From NCBI GenBank assembly GCA_023014485.1, contig JAJOZX010012218.1, forward strand, positions 1-64,000: DNA of 64,000 nucleotides. The letters are read 5' to 3'. How positions within the stretch are numbered: the stretch's first letter is position 1; each line of letters starts with the position of its first letter. A program made the translations under genes and the position numbers. Under the pieces are notes generated by a model. It worked only from the letters and a program-made list of their open reading frames with translations, had not been told where the DNA came from and ran no database searches. Source of the DNA: Bathynomus jamesi (Eukaryota > Arthropoda > Malacostraca > Isopoda > Cirolanidae). Below are positions 23,902 through 38,443 of this stretch, piece after piece.

Positions 23902-26775
23902 AACTAAAGCATATTATAGCCAAAAATTACTAATTCCAGTTAAATATTTTGAAAAAAATTCAACCGTATAGAACTTAATTTATAGTCCCATTTTCATTTT
24001 TAAATCTAAAAATAGGCTAAATGATGAGATTTGTAAGCTAAAATTTGCATAGTATTTACTGTTGGCATATATCATTTCAGGAATTTCATTCACTTTTATA
24101 ATATTTTAGGGCTACATTAAGATTCTCTAAAAATTGGATATTAAAACATAGAAAAAATCGACTTTTTCCATTTTTTTTGCCTTACTATGATCGACATTTC
24201 AATGAAATTTTACGTCGATTTTTTAATTAATTTGGCATTATATAGTTGAAAACAGTAAGATAAAGCAGTTTTTTATCAACAGTTTCTTATTCGAATGAAA
24301 AATATTGAAAAAGATAAGTTCATGTTTTATCATAAGGAAAATGCACAAAAAGTGCTCAAAACACGGAGAAAAACACATTTTGGTAAAATATTTTAGTTTC
24401 AATATGAACGAATTTTAGTGAATTTTTTTGAAGAGTTTTGTCTAGTTTTAACAATATATTGTTCAAAACCATAAAGTAAAGCATATTACGGCCAAAAAGT
24501 AGTAATTCCAGTTAAATATTTTTAAAAAATTCAACCATATAGATTCGAATTTATGGTCCCTTTTTCATTTCTTAATGTAAAAATAGGCTAAATGATGCGA
24601 TTTTGAAGCTAAAATTTGCATAGTATTTAATTTTGGTATATATCATTTCATGAAATCCATTCACTTTTACAATATTTTAGGGCTACATTAAAGATTGTCT
24701 AAAAATTGAATCTTAAAATATGCAAAAAATCGACTTTTTCCATTAATTTTTTACCTTACTATGATCGACATTTCAATGATATTTTACGTCGATTTTTGAA
24801 TTACTTTGGCATTATATAGTTGAAAACAGTAAGATAAAGCAGTTTTTTATCAACAGTTTCTTATTGGAATGAAAAATATTGAAAAAGATACGTTCATGTT
24901 TTATCATAAGAAAAATGCACAAAAAGTGCTCAAAACACGGAGAAAATCACTTTTTGGTACAAAATTTTCATTTCATTAGAATCGAATTTTAGTGAAATGT
25001 TTGGACGATTTTGGTCTAGTTTTCGATATATATTGTACAAAACCATAAACTAAAGCATATTATAGCCAAAAATTACTAATTCCAGTTAAATATTTTGAAA
25101 AAAATTCAACCGTATAGAACTTAATTTATAGTCCCATTTTCATTTTTAAATCTAAAAATAGGCTAAATGATGCGATTTGTAAGCTAAAATTTGCATAGTA
25201 TTTACTGTTGGCATATATCATTTATGAATTTCATTCACTTTTACAATATTTTAGGGCTACATTAAAGATTGTCTAAAAATTGGATCTTAAAACATGGAAA
25301 AAATCGACTTTTTCCATTAATTTTTTGCCTTACTATGATCGACATTTCAATGAAATTTTACGTCGATTTTTAATTCTTTGGCATTATATAGTTGAAAACA
25401 GTAAGATAAAGCAGTTTTTTATCAACAGTTTCTTATTCGAATGAAAAATATTGAAAAAGATAAGTTCATGTTTTATCATAAGGAAAATGCACAAAAAGTG
25501 CTCAAAACACGGAGAAAAACACATTTTGGTAAAATATTTTAGTTTCAATATGAACGAATTTTAGTGAATTTTTTTGAAGAGTTTTGTCTAGTTTTAACAA
25601 TATATTGTTCAAAACCATAAAGTAAAGCATATTACGGCCAAAAAGTAGTAATTCCAGTTAAATATTTTTAAAAAATTCAACCATATAGATTCGAATTTAT
25701 GGTCCCTTTTTCATTTCTTAATGTAAAAATAGGCTAAATGATGCGATTTTGAAGCTAAAATTTGCATAGTATTTAATTTTGGTATATATCATTTCATGAA
25801 ATCCATTCACTTTTACAATATTTTAGGGCTACATTAAAGATTGTCTAAAAATTGAATCTTAAAATATGCAAAAAATCGACTTTTTCCATTAATTTTTTAC
25901 CTTACTATGATCGACATTTCAATGATATTTTACGTCGATTTTTGAATTACTTTGGCATTATATAGTTGAAAACAGTAAGATAAAGCAGTTTTTTATCAAC
26001 AGTTTCTTATTGGAATGAAAAATATTGAAAAAGATACGTTCATGTTTTATCATAAGAAAAATGCACAAAAAGTGCTCAAAACACGGAGAAAATCACTTTT
26101 TGGTACAAAATTTTCATTTCATTAGAATCGAATTTTAGTGAAATGTTTGGACGATTTTGGTCTAGTTTTCGATATATATTGTACAAAACCATAAACTAAA
26201 GCATATTATAGCCAAAAATTACTAATTCCAGTTAAATATTTTGAAAAAAATTCAACCGTATAGAACTTAATTTATAGTCCCATTTTCATTTTTAAATCTA
26301 AAAATAGGCTAAATGATGCGATTTGTAAGCTAAAATTTGCATAGTATTTACTGTTGGCATATATCATTTTATGAATTTCATTCACTTTTACAATATTTTA
26401 GGGCTACATTAAAGATTGTCTAAAAATTGGATCTTAAAACATGGAAAAAATCGACTTTTTCCATTAATTTTTTGCCTTACTATGATCGACATTTCAATGA
26501 AACTTTACGTCGATTTTTGAATTCTTTGGCATTATATAGTTGAAAACAGTAAGATAAAGCAGTTTTTTATCAACAGTTTCTTATTCGAATGAAAAATATT
26601 GAAAAAGATAAGTTCATGTTTTATCATAAGGAAAATGCACAAAAAGTGCTCAAAACACGGAGAAAATCACTTTTTGGTACAAAATTTTCATTTCATTAGA
26701 ATCGAATTTTAGTGAAATATTTGGACAGTTTTGGTCTAGTTTTCGATATATATTGTACAAAACCATAAACTAAAG
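23902..26775. repeat. Satellite block 10: A-B-C/A-B-C (five monomers)
   Basis: A 23902-24481, B 24482-25055, C/A 25056-25627, B 25628-26201, C 26202-26775. Same order as block 1, about 20 kb away. Confidence 0.92.
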
Positions 26776-27539
26776 CAGTGTTTCCCAACCGGGGGCCATG
26801 GCACATTTGAAGGGGGCCACAGGAAAATGTTAATATTTAGAGGGGCCACAGACTCCATGAAGGGGGCCACAGGACTCAACCTATTGAAGCCTAAATTATA
26901 GTTAGGCCAATAGATAATTTTAATTTATGTAGTTGAATTACATTTAAAAAAATTATTAATACATATATTTTCCTTTTTTTTAGATATTTTATAATAGAAT
27001 TTGAATTTATCTGTAAACAAATATTTTGCATCTTACAAGCTTATTGTGCGGCGCACTCCATTGTGCGCTTGATCGTTATGCGCCTGGCAGCGTTGTTGAC
27101 TTGATAAAAATACTTCAGGTTGAAATCCTTACAGTCTGTTTACCACGTGGATCGTCGCTGTAGTGTGTAAGTAGCTCTTATTTGTTTACCCTAATATTGC
27201 GAAGTTGTAGTAATTTTACTAGTTTTTTTAATTTATAATAGATTGCTATATGTACAGTATTTCTTTTGATTATATTTTTTTATAATTAATACATAATATA
27301 AGTAAATAACTGCAAATTTTTGTTAGCCACTGTTTAGTTTTTGTTATGTTTATAGTCCTATGTGACAAATAATATTGTACCTGAATACAAATAGTTGTTT
27401 TAATATCCTTTATATATATTTGTTTTTGTAAAATAGAGTTAATCTGCATATTACCAACTGAAAATAATGCTTATAGGGGCCACAGGAAAAAATAAGGTTC
27501 CTAAGGGGGCCATAAGCCAAAACCGGTTGGGAACCACTG
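26776..27539 (+). mobile_element. hAT-like element, copy 11, palindrome-deleted
   Basis: A 764 bp copy with the same ~20 bp palindrome deletion as copy 10 and otherwise close to the reference. Confidence 0.88.
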
Positions 27540-29841
27540 AACTAAAGCATATTATAGCCAAAAATTACTAATTCCAGTTAAATATTTTGAAAAAAATTCA
27601 ACCGTATAGAACTTAATTTATAGTCCCATTTTCATTTTTAAATCTAAAAATAGGCTAAATGATGAGATTTGTAAGCTAAAATTTGCATAGTATTTACTGT
27701 TGGCATATATCATTTCAGGAATTTCATTCACTTTTATAATATTTTAGGGCTACATTATAGATTCTCTAAAAATTGGATATTAAAACATAGAAAAAATCGA
27801 CTTTTTCCATTAATTTTTTGCCTTACTATGATCGACATTTCAATGAAATTTTACGTCGATTTTTTAATTAATTTGGCATTATATAGTTGAAAACAGTAAG
27901 ATAAAGCAGTTTTTTATCAACAGTTTCTTATTCGAATGAAAAATATTGAAAAAGATAAGTTCATGTTTTATCATAAGGAAAATGCACAAAAAGTGCTCAA
28001 AACACGGAGAAAAACACATTTTGGTAAAATATTTTAGTTTCAATATGAACGAATTTTAGTGAATTTTTTGAAGAGTTTTGTCTAGTTTTAACAATATATT
28101 GTTCAAAACCATAAAGTAAAGCATATTACGGCCAAAAAGTAGTAATTCCAGTTAAATATTTTAAAAAATTCAACCATATAGATTCGAATTTATGGTCCCT
28201 TTTTCATTTCTTAATGTAAAAATAGGCTAAATGATGCGATTTTGAAGCTAAAATTTGCATAGTATTTAATTTTGGTATATATCATTTCATGAAATCCATT
28301 CACTTTTACAATATTTTAGGGCTACATTAAAGATTGTCTAAAAATTGAATCTTAAAATATGCAAAAAATCGACTTTTTCCATTAATTTTTTACCTTACTA
28401 TGATCGACATTTCAATGATATTTTACGTCGATTTTTGAATTACTTTGGCATTATATAGTTGAAAACAGTAAGATAAAGCAGTTTTTTATCAACAGTTTCT
28501 TATTGGAATGAAAAATATTGAAAAAGATACGTTCATGTTTTATCATAAGAAAAATGCACAAAAAGTGCTCAAAACACGGAGAAAATCACTTTTTGGTACA
28601 AAATTTTCATTTCATTAGAATCGAATTTTAGTGAAATGTTTGGACGATTTTGGTCTAGTTTTCGATATATATTGTACAAAACCATAAACTAAAGCATATT
28701 ATAGCCAAAAATTACTAATTCCAGTTAAATATTTTGAAAAAAATTCAACCGTATAGAACTTAATTTATAGTCCCATTTTCATTTTTAAATCTAAAAATAG
28801 GCTAAATGATGCGATTTGTAAGCTAAAATTTGCATAGTATTTACTGTTGGCATATATCATTTTATGAATTTCATTCACTTTTACAATATTTTAGGGCTAC
28901 ATTAAAGATTGTCTAAAAATTGGATCTTAAAACATGGAAAAAATCGACTTTTTCCATTAATTTTTTGCCTTACTATGATCGACATTTCAATGAAACTTTA
29001 CGTCGATTTTTGAATTCTTTGGCATTATATAGTTGAAAACAGTAAGATAAAGCAGTTTTTTATCAACAGTTTCTTATTCGAATGAAAAATATTGAAAAAG
29101 ATAAGTTCATGTTTTATCATAAGGAAAATGCACAAAAAGTGCTCAAAACACGGAGAAAATCACTTTTTGGTACAAAATTTTCATTTCATTAGAATCGAAT
29201 TTTAGTGAAATTTTGGACCAGTTTTGGTCTAGTTTTCGATATATATTGTACAAAACCATAAACTAAAGCATATTATAGCCAAAAATTACTAATTCCAGTT
29301 AAATATTTTGAAAAAAATTCAACCGTATAGAACTTAATTTATAGTCCCATTTTCATTTTTAAATCTAAAAATAGGCTAAATGATGCGATTTGTAAGCTAA
29401 AATTTGCATAGTATTTACTGTTGGCATATATCATTTATGAATTTCATTCACTTTTACAATATTTTAGGGCTACATTAAAGATTGTCTAAAAATTGGATCT
29501 TAAAACATGGAAAAAATCGACTTTTTCCATTAATTTTTTGCCTTACTATGATCGACATTTCAATGAAACTTTACGTCGATTTTTGAATTCTTTGGCATTA
29601 TATAGTTGAAAACAGTAAGATAAAGCAGTTTTTTATCAACAGTTTCTTATTCGAATGAAAAATATTGAAAAAGATAAGTTCATGTTTTATCATAAGGAAA
29701 ATGCACAAAAAGTGCTCAAAACACGGAGAAAATCACTTTTTGGTACAAAATTTTCATTTCATTAGAATCGAATTTTAGTGAAATATTTGGACAGTTTTGG
29801 TCTAGTTTTCGATATATATTGTACAAAACCATAAACTAAAG
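27540..29841. repeat. Satellite block 11: A-B-C-C (four monomers)
   Basis: A 27540-28121, B 28122-28694, C 28695-29268, C 29269-29841. The two C monomers are adjacent and nearly identical. The first ends with a small change (gaaattttggaccag), so its junction may mark the crossover. Confidence 0.9.
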
Positions 29842-30604
29842 CAGTGTTTCCCAACCGGGGGCCATGGCACATTTGAAGGGGGCCACAGGAAAATGTTAAT
29901 ATTTAGAGGGGCCACAGACTCCATGAAGGGGGCCACAGGACTCAACCTATTGAAGCCTAAATTATAGTTAGGCCAATAGATAATTTTAATTTATGTAGTT
30001 GAATTACATTTAAAAAAATTATTAATACATATATTTTCCTTTTTTTTAGATATTTTATAATAGAATTTGAATTTATCTGTAAACAAATATTTTGCATCTT
30101 ACAAGCTTATTGTGCGGCGCACTCCATTGTGCGCTTGATCGTTATGCGCCTGGCAGCGTTGTTGACTTGATAAAAATACTTCAGGTTGAAATCCTTACAG
30201 TCTGTTTACCACGTGGATCGTCGCTGTAGTGTGTAAGTAGCTCTTATTTGTTTACCCTAATATTGCGAAGTTGTAGTAATTTTACTAGTTTTTTTAATTT
30301 ATAATAGATTGCTATATGTACAGTATTTCTTTTGATTATATTTTTTTATAATTAATACATAATATAAGTAAATAACTGCAAATTTTTGTTAGCCACTGTT
30401 TAGTTTTTGTTATGTTTATAGTCCTATGTGACAAATAATATTGTACCTGAATAAAATAGTTGTTTTAATATCCTTTATATATATTTGTTTTTGTAAAATA
30501 GAGTTAATCTGCATATTACCAACTGAAAATAATGCTTATAGGGGCCACAGGAAAAAATAAGGTTCCTAAGGGGGCCATAAGCCAAAACCGGTTGGGAACC
30601 ACTG
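29842..30604 (+). mobile_element. hAT-like element, copy 12, palindrome-deleted
   Basis: A 763 bp copy with the palindrome deletion plus a small loss turning gaatacaaatag into gaataaaatag. Confidence 0.88.
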
Positions 30605-32330
30605 AACTAAAGCATATTATAGCCAAAAATTACTAATTCCAGTTAAATATTTTGAAAAAATTCAACCGTATAGAACTTAATTTATAGTCCCATTTTCATT
30701 TTTAAATCTAAAAATAGGCTAAATGATGAGATTTGTAAGCTAAAATTTGCATAGTATTTACTGTTGGCATATATCATTTCAGGAATTTCATTCACTTTTA
30801 TAATATTTTAGGGCTACATTATAGATTCTCTAAAAATTGGATATTAAAACATAGAAAAAATCGACTTTTTCCATTAATTTTTTGCCTTACTATGATCGAC
30901 ATTTCAATGAAATTTTACGTCGATTTTTTAATTAATTTGGCATTATATAGTTGAAAACAGTAAGATAAAGCAGTTTTTTATCAACAGTTTCTTATTCGAA
31001 AAAAATATTGAAAAAGATAAGTTCATGTTTTATCATAAGGAAAATGCACAAAAAGTGCTCAAAACACGGAGAAAAACACATTTTGGTAAAATATTTTAGT
31101 TTCAATATGAACGAATTTTAGTGAATTTTTTGAAGAGTTTTGTCTAGTTTTAACAATATATTGTTCAAAACCATAAAGTAAAGCATATTACGGCCAAAAA
31201 GTAGTAATTCCAGTTAAATATTTTTAAAAAATTCAACCATATAGATTCGAATTTATGGTCCCTTTTTCATTTCTTAATGTAAAAATAGGCTAAATGATGC
31301 GATTTTGAAGCTAAAATTTGCATAGTATTTAATTTTGGTATATATCATTTCATGAAATCCATTCACTTTTACAATATTTTAGGGCTACATTAAAGATTGT
31401 CTAAAAATTGAATCTTAAAATATGCAAAAAATCGACTTTTTCCATTAATTTTTACCTTACTATGATCGACATTTCAATGATATTTTACGTCGATTTTTGA
31501 ATTACTTTGGCATTATATAGTTGAAAACAGTAAGATAAAGCAGTTTTTTATCAACAGTTTCTTATTGGAATGAAAAATATTGAAAAAGATACGTTCATGT
31601 TTTATCATAAGAAAAATGCACAAAAAGTGCTCAAAACACGGAGAAAATCACTTTTTGGTACAAAATTTTCATTTCATTAGAATCGAATTTTAGTGAAATG
31701 TTTGGACGATTTTGGTCTAGTTTTCGATATATATTGTACAAAACCATAAACTAAAGCATATTATAGCCAAAAATTACTAATTCCAGTTAAATATTTTGAA
31801 AAAAATTCAACCGTATAGAACTTAATTTATAGTCCCATTTTCATTTTTAAATCTAAAAATAGGCTAAATGATGCGATTTGTAAGCTAAAATTTGCATAGT
31901 ATTTACTGTTGGCATATATCATTTTATGAATTTCATTCACTTTTACAATATTTTAGGGCTACATTAAAGATTGTCTAAAAATTGGATCTTAAAACATGGA
32001 AAAAATCGACTTTTTCCATTAATTTTTTGCCTTACTATGATCGACATTTCAATGAAACTTTACGTCGATTTTTGAATTCTTTGGCATTATATAGTTGAAA
32101 ACAGTAAGATAAAGCAGTTTTTTATCAACAGTTTCTTATTCGAATGAAAAATATTGAAAAAGATAAGTTCATGTTTTATCATAAGGAAAATGCACAAAAA
32201 GTGCTCAAAACACGGAGAAAATCACTTTTTGGTACAAAATTTTCATTTCATTAGAATCGAATTTTAGTGAAATATTTGGACAGTTTTGGTCTAGTTTTCG
32301 ATATATATTGTACAAAACCATAAACTAAAG
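30605..32330. repeat. Satellite block 12: A-B-C
   Basis: A 30605-31183, B 31184-31756, C 31757-32330. The A monomer reads attcgaaaaaaatattg where others have attcgaatgaaaaatattg. Confidence 0.92.
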
Positions 32331-33085
32331 CAGTGTTTCCCAACCGGGGGCCATGGCACATTTGAAGGGGGCCACAGGAAAATGTTAATATTTAGAGGGG
32401 CCACAGACTCCATGAAGGGGGCCACAGGACTCAACCTATTGAAGCCTAAATTATAGTTAGGCCAATAGATAATTTTAATTTATGTAGTTGAATTACATTT
32501 AAAAAAATTATTAATACATATATTTTCCTTTTTTTAGATATTTTATAATAGAATTTGAATTTATCTGTAAACAAATATTTTGCATCTTACAAGCTTATTG
32601 TGCGGCGCATCCATTGTGCGCTTGATCGTTATGCGCCTGGCAGCGTTGTTGACTTGATAAAAATACTTCAGGTTGAAATCCTTACAGTCTGTTTACCACG
32701 TGGATCGTCGCTGTAGTGTGTAGTAGCTCTTATTTGTTTACCCTAATATTGCGAAGTTGTAGTAATTTTACTAGTTTTTTAATTATAATAGATTGCTATA
32801 TGTACAGTATTTCTTTTGATTATATTTTTTTATAATTAATACATAATATAAGTAAATAACTGCAAATTTTTGTTAGCCACTGTTTAGTTTTTGTTATGTT
32901 TATAGTCCTATGTGACAAATAATATTGTACCTGAATAAAATGTTGTTTTTAATATCCTTTATATATATTGTTTTTGTAAAATAGAGTTAATCTGCATATT
33001 ACCAACTGAAAATAATGCTTATAGGGGCCACAGAAAAAATAAGGTTCCTAGGGGGCCATAAGCCAAAACCGGTTGGGAACCACTG
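32331..33085 (+). mobile_element. hAT-like element, copy 13, palindrome-deleted
   Basis: At 755 bp the shortest complete copy: the palindrome deletion plus many one-base losses (gcggcgcatccattg, gtgtagtagctc, gaataaaatgttg). Termini are intact. Confidence 0.86.
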
Positions 33086-35364
33086 AACTAAAGCATATTA
33101 TAGCCAAAAATTACTAATTCCAGTTAAATATTTTGAAAAAATTCAACCGTATAGAACTTATTTATAGTCCCATTTTCATTTTTAAATCTAAAAATAGGCT
33201 AAATGATGAGATTTGTAAGCTAAAATTTGCATAGTATTTACTGTTGGCATATATCATTTCAGGAATTTCATTCACTTTTATAATATTTTAGAGGCTACAT
33301 AAGATTCTCTAAAAATTGGATATTAAAACATAGAAAAAATCGACTTTTTTCCATTAATTTTTTGCCTTACTATGATCGACATTTCAATGAAATTTTACGT
33401 CGATTTTTTAATTAATTTGGCATTATATAGTTGAAAACAGTAAGATAAAGCAGTTTTTTATCAACAGTTTCTTATTCGAATGAAAAATATTGAAAAAGAT
33501 AAGTTTCATGTTTTATCATAAGGAAAATGCACAAAAAGTGCTCAAACACGGAGAAAACACTTTTTGGTAAATATTTTAGTTTCATATGAACGAATTTTTA
33601 GTGAAATTTTTTGAAGAGTTTTGTCTAGTTTTAACAATATTATGTTCAAAACCATAAAGTAAAGCATATACGGCCAAAAAGTAGTAATTCCAGTTAAATA
33701 TTTTTAAAAAATTCAACCATAAGATTCGAATTTAGTCCCTTTTTCATTTCTAATGTAAAAATAGGCTAAATGATGCGATTTTGAAGCTAAAATTTGCATA
33801 GTATTTAATTTGGTATATATCATTTCATGAAATCCATTCACTTTTACAATATTTTAGGCTACATTAAAGATTGTCTAAAAATTGAATCTTAAAATATGCA
33901 AAAATCGACTTTTTCCATTAATTTTTTACCTTACTATGATCGACATTTCAATGATATTTTACGTCGATTTTTTGAATTACTTTGGCATTATATAGTTGAA
34001 AACAGTAAGATAAAGCAGTTTTTTATCAACAGTTTCTTATTGGAATGAAAAATATTGAAAAAGATACGTTCATGTTTTATCATAAGAAAAATGCACAAAA
34101 AGTGCTCAAAACACGGAGAAAATCACTTTTTGGTACAAAATTTTCATTTCATTAGAATCGAATTTTAGTGAAATGTTTGGACGATTTTGGTCTAGTTTTC
34201 GATATATATTGTACAAAACCATAAACTAAAGCATATTATAGCCAAAAATTACTAATTCCAGTTAAATTATTTAAAAAATTCAACCGTATAGAACTTAATT
34301 TATAGTCCCATTTTCATTTTTAAATCTAAAAATAGGCTAAATGATGCGATTTTAAGCTAAAATTTGCATAGTATTTATGGTATATATCATTTCATGAATT
34401 TCATTCACTTTTTATAATATTTTAGGGCTACATTAAAGATTGTCTAAAAATTGATATTAAACATAGAAAAAATCGACTTTTCCATTAATTTTTTGCCTTA
34501 CTATGATCGACATTTCAATGAAATTTTACGTCGATTTTTGAATTACTTTGGCATTATATAGTTGAAAACAGTAAGATAAAGCAGTTTTTTATCAACAGTT
34601 TCTTATTCGAATGAAAAATATTGAAAAAGATAACGTTCATGTTTATCATAAGGAAAATGCACAAAAAGTGCTCAAAACACGGAGAAAATCACTTTTTGGT
34701 ACAATTTTCATTTCATTAGAATCGAATTTTAGTGAAATGTTTGGACGATTTTGGTCTAGTTTTCGATATATATTGTACAAAACCATAAACTAAAGCATAT
34801 TATAGCCAAAAATTACTAATTCCAGTTAAATATTTTGAAAAAAATTCAACCGTATAGAACTTAATTTATAGTCCCATTTTCATTTTTAAATCTAAAAATA
34901 GGTAAATGATGCGATTTGTAAGCTAAAATTTGCATAGTATTTACTGTTGGCATATATCATTTTATGAATTTCATTCACTTTTACAATATTTTAGGGCTAC
35001 ATTAAAGATTGTCTAAAAATTGGATCTTAAAACATGGAAAAAATCGACTTTTTCCATTAATTTTTTGCCTTACTATGATCGACATTTCAATGAAACTTTA
35101 CGTCGATTTTTGAATCTTTGGCATTATATAGTTGAAAACAGTAAGATAAGCAGTTTTTAAAGCAGTATCTTATTCGAATGAAAAATATTGAAAAAGATAA
35201 GTTCATGTTTTATCATAAGGAAAATGCACAAAAAGTGCTCAAAACACGGAGAAAATCACTTTTTGGTACAAAATTTTCATTTCATTAGAATCGAATTTTA
35301 GTGAAATATTTGGACAGTTTTGGTCTAGTTTTCGATATATATTGTACAAAACCATAAACTAAAG
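33086..35364. repeat. Satellite block 13: A-B-D-C (four monomers)
   Basis: A 33086-33664, B 33665-34231, D 34232-34795, C 34796-35364. The A, B and D monomers are unusually indel-rich. In the C monomer the poly-T word before tcttattcg is replaced by gcagtttttaaagcagtatc. Confidence 0.88.
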
Positions 35365-36145
35365 CAGTGTTTCCCAACCGGGGGCCATATGGCCCCCTTG
35401 GGGGCATGGCACATTTGAAGGGGGCCACAGGAAATTTAATATTTAGAGGGGCCACAGACTCCATGAAGGGGGCCACAGGACTCAACCTATTGAAGCCTAA
35501 ATTATAGTTAGGCCAATAGATAATTTTAATTTATGTAGTTGAATTACATTTAAAAAAATTATTAATACATATATTTTCCTTTTTTTTAGATATTTTATAA
35601 TAGAATTTGAATTTATCTGTAAACAAATATTTTGCATCTTACAAGCTTATTGTGCGGCGCACTCCATTGTGCGCTTGATCGTTATGCGCCTGGCAGCGTT
35701 GTTGACTTGATAAAAATACTTCAGGTTGAAATCCTTACAGTCTGTTTACCACGTGGATCGTCGCTGTAGTGTGTAAGTAGCTCTTATTTGTTTACCCTAA
35801 TATTGCGAAGTTGTAGTAATTTTACTAGTTTTTTTAATTTATAATAGATTGCTATATGTACAGTATTTCTTTTGATTATATTTTTTTATAATTAATACAT
35901 AATATAAGTAAATAACTGCAAATTTTTGTTAGCCACTGTTTAGTTTTTGTGTTTGTTTATAGTCCTATGTGACAAATAATATTGTACCTGAATACAAATA
36001 GTTGTTTTAATATCCTTTATATATATTTGTTTTTGTAAAATAGAGTTAATCTGCATATTACCAACTGAAAATAATGCTTATAGGGGCCACAGAAAAAATA
36101 AGGTTCCTAAGGGGGCCATAAGCCAAAACCGGTTGGGAACCACTG
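35365..36145 (+). mobile_element. hAT-like element, copy 14
   Basis: A complete 781 bp copy with a full palindrome, a lost c at gggggcatggcac, and tttttgtgtttgtttatag in place of ttgttatgtttatag. Confidence 0.88.
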
Positions 36146-38443
36146 AACTAAAGCATATTAAGCCAAAAATTACTAATTCCAGTTAAATATTTTGAAAAAA
36201 ATTCAACCGTATAGAACTTAATTTATAGTCCCATTTTCATTTTTAAATCTAAAAATAGGCTAAATGATGAGATTTGTAAGCTAAAATTTGCATAGTATTT
36301 ACTGTTGGCATATATCATTTCAGGAATTTCATTCACTTTTATAATATTTTAGGGCTACATTATAGATTCTCTAAAAATTGGATATTAAAACATAGAAAAA
36401 ATCGACTTTTTCCATTAATTTTTTGCCTTACTATGATCGACATTTCAATGAAATTTTACGTCGATTTTTTTAATTAATTGGCATTATATAGTTGAAAACA
36501 GTAAGATAAAGCAGTTTTTTATCAACAGTTTCTTATTCGAATGAAAAATATTGAAAAAGATAAGTTCATGTTTTATCATAAGGAAAATGCACAAAAGTGC
36601 TCAAAACACGGAGAAAAACACATTTTGGTAAAATATTTTAGTTTCAATATGAACGAATTTTAGTGAATTTTTTGAAGAGTTTTGTCTAGTTTTAACAATA
36701 TATTGTTCAAAACCATAAAGTAAAGCATATTACGGCCAAAAAGTAGTAATTCCAGTTAAATATTTTTAAAAAATTCAACCATATAGATTCGAATTTATGG
36801 TCCCTTTTTCATTTCTTAATGTAAAAATAGGCTAAATGATGCGATTTTGAAGCTAAAATTTGCATAGTATTTAATTTTGGTATATATCATTTCATGAAAT
36901 CCATTCACTTTTACAATATTTTAGGGCTACATTAAAGATTGTCTAAAAATTGAATCTTAAAATATGCAAAAAATCGACTTTTTCCATTAATTTTTACCTT
37001 ACTATGATCGACATTTCAATGATATTTTACGTCGATTTTTGAATTACTTTGGCATTATATAGTTGAAAACAGTAAGATAAAGCAGTTTTTTATCAACAGT
37101 TTCTTATTGGAATGAAAAATATTGAAAAAGATACGTTCATGTTTTATCATAAGAAAAATGCACAAAAAGTGCTCAAAACACGGAGAAAATCACTTTTTGG
37201 TACAAAATTTTCATTTCATTAGAATCGAATTTTAGTGAAATGTTTGGACGATTTTGGTCTAGTTTTCGATATATATTGTACAAAACCATAAACTAAAGCA
37301 TATTATAGCCAAAAATTACTAATTCCAGTTAAATATTTTGAAAAAAATTCAACCGTATAGAACCTAATTTATAGTCCCATTTTCATTTTTAAATCTAAAA
37401 ATAGGCTAAAAGATGCGATTTTTAAGATAAAATTTGCATAGTATTTATTGATAGTATATATCATTTCATGAATTTCATTCACTTTTATAATATTTTAGGG
37501 CTACATTAAAGATTGTCTAAAAATTGGATATTAAAACATAGAAAAAATCGACTTTTTCCATTAATTTTTTGCCTTACTATGATCGACATTTCAATGAAAT
37601 TTTACGTCGATTTTTTAATTAGTTTGGCATTATATAGTTGAAAACAGTAAGATAAAGCAGTTTTTTTATCAACAGTTTCTTATTCGAATGAAAAATATTG
37701 AAAAAGATAAGTTCATGTTTTATCATAAGGAAAATGCACAAAAAGTGCTCAAAACACGGAGAAAATCACTTTTTGGTACAAAATTTTCATTTCATTAGAA
37801 TCGAATTTTAGTGAAATGTTTGGACGATTTTGGTCTAGTTTTCGATATATATTGTACAAAACCATAAACTAAAGCATATTATAGCCAAAAATTACTAATT
37901 CCAGTTAAATATTTTGAAAAAAATTCAACCGTATAGAACTTAATTTATAGTCCCATTTTCATTTTTAAATCTAAAAATAGGTAATGATGCGATTTGTAAG
38001 CTAAAATTTGCATAGTATTTACTGTTGGCATATATCATTTTATGAATTTCATTCACTTTTACAATATTTTAGGGCTACATTAAAGATTGTCTAAAAATTG
38101 GATCTTAAACATGGAAAAAATCGACTTTTTCCATTAATTTTTGCCTTACTATGATCGACATTTCAATGAAACTTTACGTCGATTTTTGAATTCTTTGGCA
38201 TTATATAGTTGAAAACAGTAAGATAAAGCAGTTTTTTATCAACAGTTTCTTATTCGAATGAAAAATATTGAAAAAGATAAGTTCATGTTTTATCATAAGG
38301 AAAATGCACAAAAAGTGCTCAAACACGGAGAAAATCACTTTTTGGTACAAAATTTTCATTTCATTAGAATCGAATTTTAGTGAAATATTTGGACAGTTTT
38401 GGTCTAGTTTTCGATATATATTGTACAAAACCATAAACTAAAG
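36146..38443. repeat. Satellite block 14: A-B-D-C (four monomers)
   Basis: A 36146-36725, B 36726-37298, D 37299-37874, C 37875-38443. Its order matches the neighbouring block 13, but its D copy is cleaner. Confidence 0.9.
37299..37874. repeat. Satellite monomer type D
   Basis: A fourth monomer variant with gatgcgatttttaag, tattgatagtatatatc and tcatttcatgaatttcat near the middle, an A-like ggatattaaaacatag and ttttttaatta stretch, and a B-like end (gtttggacg). It is not explained by one crossover between A, B and C. A related but more indel-rich copy lies at 34232-34795. It may be an older monomer type or a multi-step mosaic. Confidence 0.7.
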
